DNA of 64,000 nucleotides from Irpex lacteus (lineage: Eukaryota > Basidiomycota > Agaricomycetes > Polyporales > Irpicaceae): positions 1,736,001-1,800,000 of the forward strand of contig MQVO02000005.1 of NCBI GenBank assembly GCA_001986395.2, given 5' to 3'. Positions 46,141-57,967 of the stretch are shown here, in pieces. The translations under genes and the position numbers were made by a program. The notes under the pieces are model-generated. The model had not been told where the DNA came from. It made no database searches and worked only from the letters and a program-made list of their open reading frames with translations. Position 1 is the first letter of the stretch; each line of letters starts with the position of its first letter.

Positions 46141-47707
46141 TCAGTCAAAAAAAGCCGCTTCCGCGCGCGAGGATATCGGAAAGATGGATTGTGTCATGAG
46201 GTCACCTTTGATTTTAGCAATAGCCTCCAGTTGTCTCTCATGCGCCGAAATTGAGATGTTCCAATATGCTCTGTTCTGTCCCGTAAAGCATAACCTGATG
46301 AACACCAGTGCCGGAAACGTCGCCATGAACCGTCGTGCCAGCTCTGGGAGATCATAGGTGGCCACGCTTCGCTTGATTTCTGTGGGAGGTCGGTTCTAAG
46401 GCAGGAGGTAAGGTTGTGTATAAGTTCAGGATCGAGTTGCTTACATCTTGACTTCGCGAACCACACACGGTCAGCATAAGATGGGTCAGGTGCAGCGTCG
46501 CACATGCAAAGAGGATCCTGTCCTAGTAGAAGATGAGTAATTGACAGATATAAGTAATAAAACATAATATGCTTACGATGGCCACTCCAACTATCCTCGG
46601 CGGTTGATTGCCTTCGTGAACCAGGTCAACAATTACATGCAGCTTAGTGACAGTACTCGTGGAGCCTGTAACAGCCGTCAGGATCCCTTCCAGAGCTTCT
46701 ACGGACTTCGAGCCAACTCGCAGGCATCTCGATTGCATCGTTGATAACAGTGAAGTGGCTAACTCGACCTCCTCCGAACGGTCGACAGATTCGAATGCAA
46801 CGCAGCGTGCTGTGCATGTCAGAGCAAGCCCATACAGGAAATCCGGTCTATGTACGGACACGAAGTCCAGATAGGACCACGCGTCTCCGTGTGCTTGTGA
46901 CTGTTCGTTGGTCATACGGAACTCGTCGTTGTCTTCGTCTCCGAAACAGAAGACGGTCTCAAGGCGTTGCAGATTTGGAAATGCGCGAACTAGCTGCCCG
47001 ACTGGAGGAATGTACGTATTCTCCAACTGTAGGCACGTTAGCCGGTTGTACACGGCTGTATGGTCGGTGTTGTCGAGCCAACCATTGACGACATTGAGCT
47101 CCCTGAGTGTATGTCGAAAGACGGAAATCATTGACAACGCATCGGGAAGCTCTTCATCGTCGTCTTCGAGTTCGTCATCAACGTCGTCGAAGTCGAGTGT
47201 GAGCCTTTCCACAGGGGCTTCCATCCTTGACAGAGCGTCGCCGACATCGTTCGCGCTTCGTAGCGTGAGGACATGAAGTTGGTCAAAGTGGCGCACCCCG
47301 TCAACGGCCTGAAGGTATGCGAAGAAGAAGTCTCCTTCTACCTCCAGCTCTTCTAGTTTGGACACACCATCCACGAGCCGAAAGAGCAACTCTCGGTCCC
47401 ATAGATGAGTGCCAACAATGTCCGCGATGTCAAGCTTGCGGAGTTGCTTGAGTCTGTCTCCGTCTCCTGACAACATGAATTGGCTGAACCGGTTGACACA
47501 TTCTGGGTCATATCGACACGATGTTGAAAGGGCATCAGACCACAGACGGACTAGAACGGGCATCCCTAGGGTGTAGAGAGCACGGCACGTTTGCATAAGG
47601 TGCCATATGTCTGCCATGCCCTGTGTCAGAGCCAGAAAATTGATCACCTCAAGCCAGCAGTCGTTATTCATTGGTGTCGATCTTTGAAGCGGAAACGCTC
47701 TTCTCAT
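46141..47707 (-). CDS. F-box/LRR-like protein
   Basis: Three phase-0 exons (46577-47707, 46445-46522, 46141-46371) give about 479 residues. The start of the protein resembles an F-box (MNNDCWLEVINFLALTQGM; LMQTCRALYTLGMPVLVRLW). Degenerate leucine-rich repeats follow (LRKLDIADIVGTHLWDREL; LEELEVEGDFFFAYLQAV; DQLHVLTLRSANDVGDAL; LTCLQLENTYIPPVGQL), broken by an acidic patch (DDVDDELEDDDEELP). Agaricomycete genomes carry many such proteins, presumed substrate receptors of SCF ubiquitin ligases. ATG 47671 is an alternative start, and a short upstream exon before the intron at 47735-47773 is possible. Confidence 0.75.
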
Positions 47708-48705
47708 ACGCACGGCGAAGTCTTCTAGTGAGATAGTCAGCTTCTGACCGCCTGGAAAAACGGACACTTACCAGCGAGACCACCTGTGGCAAGAACTGGG
47801 GGAATAATGGGAGTACCAGAATGTGTATGTTTTATCTATCAACCCGCCAGATATCATAGCGGATAGGCGGTAGTAAGCAGGCCTCGAGGAGCGGAGACAG
47901 GGGAATCTCGACACACGGCGTCTGGTGGCGACACATAAGGCCGCAGCAGCCTGAGAAAGGCTACATACAGTAGCCAAGGCGCACCGCTCAGACATACGCC
48001 CATGCAACGACGTAGCTGCTGGGCCTCCGTGTCCGAATATAGCAGTGAGACTAGTCAACCTGCCACCATTGAAAGAGGAGTAAACTCTGATGAACCCAAC
48101 CTGCATACTCGGCGCGCCACGATTCCGTAGATGAACGATGTTATCAATCGATGTGAGCGCATCGTTGCTTCATGAGATGGACAGGAATTCCTAAGGAACG
48201 GACCCACAACTGCATGCGCCCAAGGAACCAACACCTCAGGTTGTAAATCGCAAGATGACTCGAGGCTTCTGAGACAACGAGGCGGTGGTGTCAAATATCG
48301 GTGGAGAAACAGGTAGGTTTTTACCGTGGCCGACCTCTCCTTATGATGTATGTCAGAGATGTCGGAGGGAACCCACATGAGAGGACTCACCGAAGACATA
48401 ATTCCTACTTGCCCAAATGAGCAATCGCAGACTCAGTGCGGCATCTACCGACGACGTTCGCCCGGACCGACGGCTGACAATGTAATGCAATGTATAGCGC
48501 TAGCCGGACATTGACGAATATACGCAGGCTCTGGCTTCTCGTCCTGCGTCATCGACCGCCATGGTACATCATGGTTATGATATTATTAAGAATGCCAATG
48601 CTAAAGGAGAAGCATAAGTACAAGCACGCATAGAGTATCTTGACTTTCGTAGATGTCTTAGTGAACGCAAGGGGTTAACTTGCTGATCTACACTCACCTA
48701 CTATA
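47708..48705. other. no confident gene
   Basis: Minus-strand frames at 47768-48106 and 48055-48399 overlap and contain stops between them. They may include 5' exons of the F-box gene, but no consistent splicing was found. Confidence 0.35.
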
Positions 48706-49905
48706 TCAAGCTTCCAAAGGCTTCCGCACCCAGAATAAATAATTACATCCCTCCGCCCACCTGCTCCCCCGGTCTGCAAGCGTCCACTCCCCATTCCACG
48801 GAACGTACACCATCCCTCTCGTTTCGGCCTGAACTCGAGATACGGGCCCATGTCCAGTGATCCAGTTCCGTCCCGTAGGAGATGACTTGTATGAGCGGAA
48901 GAAATCTTCCAGTTCGTGAGGATTAACGTATTTTGAGTGCGTGTGTGTTCCAGGGGCGACAAATCGTAGAACGTCTTCAGCCATGAGGATGGTGAGGAAA
49001 TAGGATAGAGGAGTCCGCGCGATTGTTGACAGAAACAGATGTCCCCCAGGCTGCGAAGGCATTGTGGGCGAAGTCAATTCATACCCGAATGTTGATTGAC
49101 CTGAAGTCTTACCTTCACCAGCTGTGCGCAGCTGTCCAGAAAGCCTCGTGGGTTATCGACGTGTTCAAGGACTTCCATTGAGCACACTATGTCAAATGAA
49201 CCTGGTCCACGTTCACTTAGCAAGTCCTCAGCTGAAGTATGTCTGTACTCCAGTGAACCGCCAAGGCTAGTCTCAGCATTGTCTGCGACATGTTGACGCA
49301 AAGCAGGATCGGCGGCCGCATGTGTAGATGCAATTTGAATGTTGGCTTGGGACGCATCTATCGCGAGTGTTCTTCCTCCTAGTCGAGCAAGACTCTGTTT
49401 GAGCATGAATTATTGCGATTGAAATTTCTTAAACTGAAGACAGCTCACTTCGCTCAACACTCCACCTCCGCACCCGACGTCTAGGACGGATTTTCCTTTC
49501 AGTGGCTTGATTTCTTCAATCTGCGTGCTAAGATCGTCTTCGTATGCACTTTCTATCTGAAGCGTGATTATAAGAGTGAGCATTCCTTGTACGTGTCCTA
49601 GAACGACGTCATACCAATTTCTCCCTAATGAACTTCACTCTAGTAGGATTCATTTTATGTAGCTGTCCGAACTCTCCCTGTTCGTCCCACCATAATGATG
49701 AAAGTCTCGAGAAGTGAGCTATCTCTTCCTGATTCACAGTCGAACTAGAAGATGCTGAGGGCGTATAGGCGTTATGCAGTGTATGAGCTGTGTGGTAGTG
49801 ACCAGCGGACTGAACGACATTTCTCGTGATTGGTAGTTTGAGAGACAAGCGGTTTCGTGGGCATATACGGCCAGACGTTGCATTGCACAGTGAACCAAGC
49901 CTCAT
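48706..49905 (-). CDS. coq3: ubiquinone biosynthesis O-methyltransferase Coq3
   Basis: A mitochondrial SAM-dependent methyltransferase that performs both O-methylations in ubiquinone synthesis. Four phase-0 exons (49615-49905, 49449-49556, 49113-49394, 48706-49050) give about 341 residues. The N-terminal 50 residues are a basic presequence without acids (MRLGSLCNATSGRICPRNRL). Family motifs follow: FSRLSSLWWDEQGEFGQLHK and MNPTRVKFI, the SAM-binding VLDVGCGGGVLSE, LAIDASQANI, FDIVCSMEVLEHVDNP and GGHLFLSTIARTPLSYFLTI. The length is normal for fungi. An upstream in-frame GTG at 49935 is not needed. Confidence 0.95.
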
Positions 49906-50980
49906 AGTGCCTTTTGAGTCCGGCGGGGAAGTCACGAGCGGAGAGAAGTTGAGGAATGAGAATGAGATTGTAGAACTAGTACTAGCACCGTGACTAGAGG
50001 CACGCGCGCCAATATGCGCTCAAAGTTATGAGGCCCAACTTGTTGAAGCACTTTTACTTACCTTTCTTACCATCATCGTTATACTTCGGAGCCACTTCAT
50101 ATTATACCCTTTTGACCTTCAAGACGGATTCCTTGCATGCCAACGACATGGTCTGAGCAATTGTCAAACAACAATAGTAAGATTGATGCTCAGACTTCGT
50201 CGTCGCCACCGTTTCGTCGCCCCTAGAGGCTGGCAGCTTCTGGTACTTGCGCCGATGGCAATGGTCAAAATTCAATCGCGCTGTGCACTTTGACCTCAGA
50301 ATTGGTGACTTCAAGGTTTTCGTGCGAGTATGTCCTTTTCCTCTATTTGAGAGCTACATACTGTACGTCTGATATGCTATACACCCTCTTACGTCAATAA
50401 CGCATAGGCCGCCACTTTTGCAAGGCTCGTTGCCGTCAGATACTATGTGTTAGTGGTAAGTCCCTTTCAAGCTATGAAATCTGGGCCCTTCTAAGTTCCA
50501 CTTGCTCCTCAGAAGTCGAAGTATACGACTTGTCGTTAAGGCAAGCGGAAATCTGAGTGTAGCTAATGAACCTCATGACTGACCACCTGCTCTCCCTACA
50601 GGGCTCGGCTCGTCAGCGAAGTGGAAACCCTCTCAGGTGTATTCGAAAGATGACGGCAGGCCGTCAAGCTATCGATGACACCAGGGTGATCAGTCTAGGT
50701 AGATATATGTCACTTCCTGAATTCGAGCACCCTCAGCCTGCGATATGGGGCTGCAATACATGAAAATGTATGGACACAATTGTAGGTGGTGCACGCCTAT
50801 GTCAACGAAGCCTAGTGCCCCTTTCCACGGTGTCATTTCAACACCACCTGGCTTGTAATGGGTCTCCAAAACTCAGATTGAGCGCTCCTGGGCTCGGAGT
50901 ACGTATAAAGTCTCTGGTAGGCACCGTCTCTTACAGAGTACCAGCCTTTCATATTCTCGATTAGCACATATTTTGCCGAC
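49906..50980. other. intergenic, Coq3 and MACPF promoters
   Basis: No coding frame is supported. A TATA element (gtataaagtc at about 50902) lies some 80 bases before the ATG of the MACPF gene. Confidence 0.45.
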
Positions 50981-52814
50981 ATGATCAACACCCCTTCTAC
51001 TTCTCCGGAAAATGCGGAACAGTACGCACGCCAGATGCCAGGCAATACCGTGTATTCAAAGGACTCTATCCCTGGCGATATACCGCCAGATGCTGAAACA
51101 CCATCAGACTACATACCCGGTTTATACACCCTCGGCTCAACATACAATGTCCTGAACGGCAAGTATGCCGATTCTAATTCCGCTCTACAGCAAGTTATTG
51201 ACTGGGATCAGAGTTCGTTGTTTATCCGCACTCGATACCTAATTATTAACCGGTTTTATTGTTATAGCCGAAAGCCGCATTCAGCAGTACGGCGGTAGAA
51301 CATACAGTGTCCCCAAGGTCGTCAACTATGTCAGCAACACGACCTCTAACTATCGGTCGTATTACGGCAAGACAATGTCCGAATACACGGAGAGCCTTTC
51401 TGCTCATGCAGGTTTCGACGCCAGCTTTCCAGGCTTTTCGGCTTCAGCAACAGCAGATTACACTGAATCCGAGCGCGAGAATCTGTCAAGCGCCTTCACG
51501 CGTATTATGTACGTTGTGACCGAATACGACCTCTCTCTTCCTCCTCTTTCCCAGCTCCCGAAACTTCTCAAGTCATGGTTCGTCGAAGACTTGGACAATC
51601 TAGATCCGACCACGTTATACGAACAATATGGCACGCACATGCTCCGTTCTCTCACTATCGGAGGCAGGGCATCTTTCTTGACCACCACCGACAGTCGCAC
51701 ATACTCCTCGGAGATGTCCATCGAAGCGGCTGCCCATGTCTCTGCACAATACTGGGTGGCGTCGGGTAATATTGACCTCTCTGCGTCTCAGAAGCAAGCC
51801 TTTCAGAGCTTCGAAGAGTCAAGTAGCAGGAAAGTGGATACCAGTAAGCTATACCGACGTCTTGAGGATTGTAGTGACAAGTGCTTATGATTATATAGGA
51901 GGAGGAGACCCGCGTTACGGGAATGAGGAGTTCCTGCCTAATGCGGCTGAATGGGCCGCCTCAGTCATTGACTATCCTGAGTATGTGTATCTTCAGTCAT
52001 GAGGTGTCGACATGGAGCTGATGTTATTCAAGGTTCATTGATTTTGGATCTGCGCCCTGCTTCATTGGCATTTGGGAACTTGCATCAACCAAACCTCGCA
52101 GAGACGAGCTTGAGAAAGCTTACAAGAAATACGTTGATGAGTACAAGATAGATCTCAAACTCCCAGGCCCGTATCTTAGGGCACGCTTAACTTCTGATTT
52201 TGTCGATGGACCTGAAGCTTTAATCAGCACCACCGGCAACAATTTCGAGACCGCTGCCTTGCGCTTTCCTACAAGTAGGTCATTTGTCGTGCGATCCGTA
52301 ACTTGGTTAAACGTTGCTCGTAGATCGTTCTGGCGATTGGTTTTATATTACACCTGGCGTAGAGCTCGAGCGCGCGCGTGGCGATGAACGTCCTGCTGTC
52401 ATTGCATCTGAGCTGGTACAAGGCGCTCTTGCACCAGTCAAATGGGAGAAGGCCTGCGATGGCGATGCAACTGGGGACGTTTTAGCCAGGTTTTGGAGGG
52501 CAGTTCCCCCTACCACCGACTATGTAGCTCTGGGAGCCGTGGGAGTAGGCGGATATGATGCATCCACGTACGACCAACCTCCCGACGAACTGGTCGCGCG
52601 TTTCCGCGCCGTTCACAAGTCCGCCCTCGCTGCTGCCGAGCATGGAGTTGAATCTGTGCGCACGAGTATGTTCAACCCAAATTGCAAGATCTTCGGCGTG
52701 GATGACAAGTATTGGTATGCGGATACAGTTACATTGAACAAGCTGGATTGTAAGCGGCTTGACCCTGAGAATGTGATCTGGGAGGCCTCCGATAAGCAGT
52801 TTACAAAGGTATAG
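50981..52814 (+). CDS. MACPF pore-forming protein with C-terminal VPS62-like domain
   Basis: Five exons (50981-51212, 51268-51843, 51899-51980, 52033-52274, 52324-52814) join in phase to about 540 residues. The N-terminal two thirds is a membrane-attack-complex/perforin domain: the signature YGTHMLRSLTIGGRA begins at Tyr198 and SYYGKTMSEYTESLSAHAG lies before it. The C-terminal 180 residues resemble the VPS62/DUF946 domain of plants and fungi (GDWFYITPGVELERARG; FWRAVPPTTDYVALGAVGVG; PPDELVARFRAVHKSAL). No signal peptide is seen (start MINTPSTSPENAEQ), so the protein may act from the cytosol or leave by an unconventional route. Probable role: membrane pore formation in defence or interaction; no target is known. 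Confidence 0.88.
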
Positions 52815-53187
52815 AGTAACACCGTGCTTAGCCTCCAGTATTACTTATATCGTAAACGGCTGTGCGATTCGCTGGTAGCTTCAAACTGTACTTGATTCTA
52901 GTGTATTCTCGATATATGGCCTCAGGTTTGTCCACTGTTATGAAATCGATCCTTTTCTTCTTGTGACAAGATCCACGAACGTAGTGATAGGGATACTATG
53001 GACGTAGTACTAGGTCTTGAGCGGAATTTGGATGTGTGAGCGAGTCGACGAACAGCCTCGTATTGCCAGTGTCCGGCTTCTGTTGAGTTCTCGCTGGGTG
53101 GGGACACACATCACGAATAATCTCAGGATGATACTGGAGGCGATGCTATTCATGGGTACAAATTTCATCTACGCAGGCAGTACTAGA
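52815..53187. other. convergent 3' ends, no gene
   Basis: Nothing coding was seen between the MACPF stop and the M16 protease stop. Confidence 0.5.
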
Positions 53188-56100
53188 TCATACACCGGGG
53201 ACATCACCATGAACCACTTTTCCAGCGAAAGGAGTGACAGGCAGCGCTGCAGCAGAACAGGCAAGTGCGGCCTTGAACATGGCCACATCGTCGACCATAA
53301 CCTGCGCAGGACCGACCTGTGCATTGTTCATCGATTGCTGCGATGACAAGTAATACGATAGTTTCTTGCGAGTTGCACAAACGCCAGGAAGCAGGAACCT
53401 GTCGTAGGCATCCAGCACTTCATCGAGAGCAAGTTCATGGACAACGCTGGCATCTGTCTCCGCTGTTGTTGTTGTCAATTATGCCTCTCAAAAATTATCG
53501 ATTGAATGTCCAACTTACTGGCAAAGAAGTCGTAATGACCGGATTCAATTTGAGACCAGAACCGAGAAGACTCCTCTCCAAGGTTCTTAGGCTTTTCAAC
53601 CAGCTTTGCGGCGAGTGCTGCCTTCATGGTGGAGAATTCTTCCTGGGTTATCGAGGCGAGGGTTAGACGATAGTCGCTGATGAAGGCTTCGACCCGATTT
53701 TCAACGAATGCTGGGGACTTGATACTCTGTAACTTGAAAATGAAACCGATTGTGTTTGTCGAGACGTGGAGAAGGGTAATCACTACATAGCTAACAGTAG
53801 AAGAATGAGCTGTAATTTTGGGCGTAAAAGCAACTATAACACATACCCAAGCTGTTCTACTGTCCGCAATTGACTATAGGCTGGTTCTCTCAGCACGTGT
53901 GCGATGAGGCGCACAATCGCCCGCAGGCGTATGTTGAATAAGTCACCGAACTGACAGTAGTAGACCAGAGCCGAATTTGCCTCCTTGGGGTTGGAATGAG
54001 TTTCTTTGATAACATGATTAGATCCTGGTAAAGATTGCATAGAAACATCAGTTGAACATGCCGCACGATCACCTGGTATGAGACGAGAGCATACCTTGGG
54101 CGAGAAGTAAAGAACGATCTACGGGCCACTCAGATTTTGAGAGTGGAAGGCTAGTGAGATGGTGCTCCACTATGCCAGCGATGTGCAGAGCCCGCTAAAT
54201 AATTTGCTTTAATATATTCCTTTCATATGAAACAACATCGTCTAACCTGCTCCGAAACGTTGCCTGTAATAAGGCTCTCAACATGAACCTTTCTGAGAAG
54301 CTCCCGCTTATGCCATTCCAGATCCGCCAAAGTGACATCTGAAACCGAGACATACGTTCACAAATGCTGACCGACAGATATGGTGAAACTCACGGGGTAT
54401 CTCCTCCAGCTGTTGGGTCGGCGTCCACCACGGCGTAGTGAGAAAAGAAGTCATAAAATCCAGACCAAGGTTCGATGGCTGTCCGAGATAGTAGTTCCTG
54501 TACTCTTGCTCCAACTATAAGAGTCATATATAAGATAAATTCTCCGAAATCGATAGATCATACTCACTTCCTCCTTCTTTACTTTGAGTCGGTCTTCTTT
54601 AAATTGTATATCTGTCAGATGCTGTAACACTGTATTGAGTAGTAGATGGAGCTTGTCGTTGTAGCCGTGTACTGTCACTTCGATACCTCTGCTGTCGCTC
54701 TGAAGGGAGTTGTCAAGTCCCGCCAGTCGAGCGTCGTATGTCACTTCAGCAAGCGAGTCCTCGAGAATAGAGATAACCAGCCTTGGAATATCTCGTGAGT
54801 ACATTTTTGTGTTCGTCTCAGGATGAGGTTTTACCTGCTGAGAACAGCGTTCCGGGGAGTAGAATAGGCAACGAGACTAGGATGCGAACGAGACTCAGAT
54901 CAAAGCTCAGAACGTTGCGTCGTCAAACGCTTACGATTTGATGTGTATCCGCACTTCGGCTTTGGGTGACCAGAATTGATCGTCTGCCTTGTGCCATAGG
55001 CGAAATAGAGGTTTGTCATAAATTAGGTTTGGTGACTTGGAGACCTAAAGAGGAAGCTGTAAGTATTGTTTTGCTCGGATACAACACACTGCTCACTGCT
55101 TCTACATCTCTTCGATTAACACTCAAGTCCTCTGGTACGTAGGGATTTGGTTTAGGGAGCGCAAGCTCGTTGCTGTCACAGGGTTGATTTGCCTGATAGA
55201 CACAAGTAAGACACTAATTTTCTGAACTATCATGGCACTCACCTTGTGGATGAACGTCTCTGACAATTGTCGTACTTGATAGTCAGTCCCGTACCATTTC
55301 TCGTGCTCCCAGGTTCCGACGTCGCCTATCACACTAGAATCGTGATCTTTCGCCATGAGCATCACTCTCCCATTCTCCGGTCGGAATGAGTCGAGTAAAC
55401 AACGGACTGCTGGTTCATCCCACTCCCAAGACTCTACGCCATCGCTTAAAATATTCTGCGGCTCCCCAGCAACGGGATTCAGAAGCTTAAGAGCTATCGT
55501 TTTGACGTATGTTTGGGGCTGAATCTTCTCTTTGAAGCGGAAAGAAGTTTTGTTCAGTTGCTTCATTTCTACAAAGTGGTAGGGCTCAAGTGGCGAACTG
55601 CGAAGAAGAGCGATGTAGTTGTACACAGTCAGCACCACTTCTTCGTAGTGTACTGTAATAAGAATAAGTAAATATATCGTCGCAATTGATAACGACAACT
55701 GCTTACGGTAGCCTTTCCGAGTGAGCCTGCCGCTAATTGTGAACGGAGTCACGCTTGGGTTGTTCGCGCCAACGTCTATTTTCAATTCGAATATCCAACC
55801 TCGCCGTCGAAGGTAGGAATGCATACTGCCCGGTCCTTCGTAACTGAGCATATGAGCAAGAAAGCTAGCAGGACGCGTGCGATATAGAGGTGCTTGATCC
55901 TCTATTTGGAAAACTAGAGATAACTCGTAGTAGTCCTTGACAGTCCTCACAAAAACAATTGTCTGTATTGTTAGAGGTGTTAGATGGCCATTGTAGCGAG
56001 AGGATGGTGTTTCTCACCCCTTTCTGAGCAGTATCCCATACGGGTCCTTCGAAAACAGGGCGTGGCTCAAGTCCACGATTGGGCATGAGGGAGTACAGCG

Positions 56101-57117
56101 GAACCACGAGCTTTGTCAGTTCTTCAATGGGCTCTGTGATATAGTCAAGTCCGTGAGCCAACTAATGCAACAGTTAGGTTCTTTAGCCCGCACCATTGCC
56201 AAGTACACAAAGCGCCATTCTTCCAGCGCCGTAATTTTCCTCCCACCATTTGAGTAGCGTATGCCGGACTGCGCGTCCAACAGGCCCTCCATCTCTATCT
56301 TCAGCATCCGTTGGCTGACCCTCTTCTGTTAGCTTCTTCTTCGCGGCCTCGGTGAGGGATTTAAGATTACCCGTTCCGAACTTCGTCCATGGATGTCCAG
56401 AACGGCTAAGCGACTTGGCCAGCTGTTGTATCCTACGAGCATCGTTTTGTAGGTTTCGCTTGTTCTCAGAGTCGACGGCATTCATCTCGCGTGCGGTACA
56501 ATCGGACGTAAAGAGCGGTAAATGAATTGAGGCTGCCTGGCGTTGGAGGCCTCCCGACAACTTCAGGGGATTGATAGCGAACCAGTACCTCTGCCATGCC
56601 GCGGAAGTACCGGCGTTCTGGACGCCACCGTTGGTATAGATATACTGTAGCGTGTGGTATCAGGATGAGCCGCGGATGTACTTTAGATGATAGCTTACAG
56701 ATAGATAGTCGCTCTCATCAGGGTATGGCTCCGATCCCTGTCGCCGTGTTAGTGAGAACGCATAGGTCTCGATCACAATCTTACCTTCACTATCATGTGC
56801 TCGCAAAAGTGCGCGAGCCCGGGAACGTCTTCCTACAATACATTGTTACTATCGAAGCAGCATACTCTTTAGAAGCGCAGAAGACCTACGGGATCTTGCA
56901 TATGCCCCACGGCAACGTTAATACATGACGCCGCTTTGTCCGCCTTGAGATCATGGATAAGCACGGCCAAAATACCGTTCTCCAGTCGTACAACTCGATA
57001 ATCGCGATCGTCGAGCTCGGGTTTGTGAACGTTGCCACCGTAAACAGAGTACGCAGGAATACCATCCGTCGCAGGCACCTGTTCCCATTCCGAGGTTTTA
57101 TGACCGGCATCAGTCAT
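53188..57117 (-). CDS. insulysin-type M16 metalloprotease (insulin-degrading enzyme family)
   Basis: A zinc protease of the large-chamber M16 family that degrades short peptides in the cytosol or organelles. The gene has many short introns; exact exon ends were not all fixed. The start ATG at 57117 gives MTDAGHKTSEWEQVPATDG. The inverted zinc motif His84-x-x-Glu87-His88 lies in PGLAHFCEHMIVK and the third ligand in REMNAVDSENKRN. Later blocks follow the family order: EENYGAGRMALCVLGN, FLAHMLSYEGPGSMHSYL with a Gly-rich turn, LFRLWHKADDQFWSPKAEV, SQLRTVEQLGYVL and the tail PAQVMVDDVAMFKAAL. About 1000 residues are expected. No mitochondrial presequence is seen. Confidence 0.92.
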
Positions 57118-57967
57118 GATCTGTAGGCAGATGGAAGAGCAGAGAGAGTTAGTACGGCGGGGAGTACGCGAAGGCGATCGATTGAGGAAAGTGGGGGCTG
57201 TTACGATGAATGCATAGCATAGACTACTGATATACTAGTATGCTGGCGTTTGAAGATGTGGTCAGACTTGAACGCGATTGGGACAAAGGTCTCGTGGGCA
57301 TCTGTCAGTGTATACTCGTCATGTATGCCTTTGAGCAAGGCAACAGTGATGTGGTCTATTTCAAGTTCACGGCCACGGACATACATTGATACATGACATC
57401 TGCGGCAAGCGGCCACTTCAAGCCGCACTCAGAGGTACGAGGTATGTAGAGGTTTAGGAGCGTGCTCCAGCTGGTAGTTGGTGATAAAAGGTCTGCGCGC
57501 CTACAAACTGCCAGAAACGGTTAATTGATGGCACATCAGTCCCAAAACGGCAGTTCTAGTGTTTGGTGAATGGACATCACCTTTTCACTGCGAAACGCAC
57601 TGCGAACCGGATGTTGAGTCTTGGGTACTTCACAATAATCTCAACTCCCTGTAGTGCACAAACTGACTTATACATAACCTCATTCTCATGTGCAGCGGCA
57701 ATACTTATTGAGATCATCAGGTCCATCTCAGTCAAGTTGAGAGATAGACAAATCGCATTATTTGTAACGTGGAAATCGAAGCTATAAAGCCGCACAGACT
57801 AGAAACATTACAGTACTATCGTGAAGTGCGAGTGCGAGTGCAGATGCAGATGCGTGATGCGGTATGAGCATAAAAAGAGACACGGCGCAAACAATACTGA
57901 AACAACATTCCTCGAGTATCGAGTATCAAACGTAAGAGCCCCAGCAAAGAAACAACTACAAATCTCC
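57118..57967. other. no confident gene
   Basis: Minus-strand frames at 57201-57428 and 57577-57795 are protein-like in places (EIIVKYPRLNIRFAVRFAVK ends at a possible GTGATG donor) but no family or full splice model was found. They may be remnants of a gene. Confidence 0.3.

Noticed and set aside
41921..57117. Idea that CHAT, F-box, MACPF and M16 protease genes form one defence cluster
   Set aside because: Strands differ, a housekeeping gene (coq3) lies inside, and fungal genes are transcribed singly; only the CHAT-MACPF closeness was kept as a weak hypothesis.
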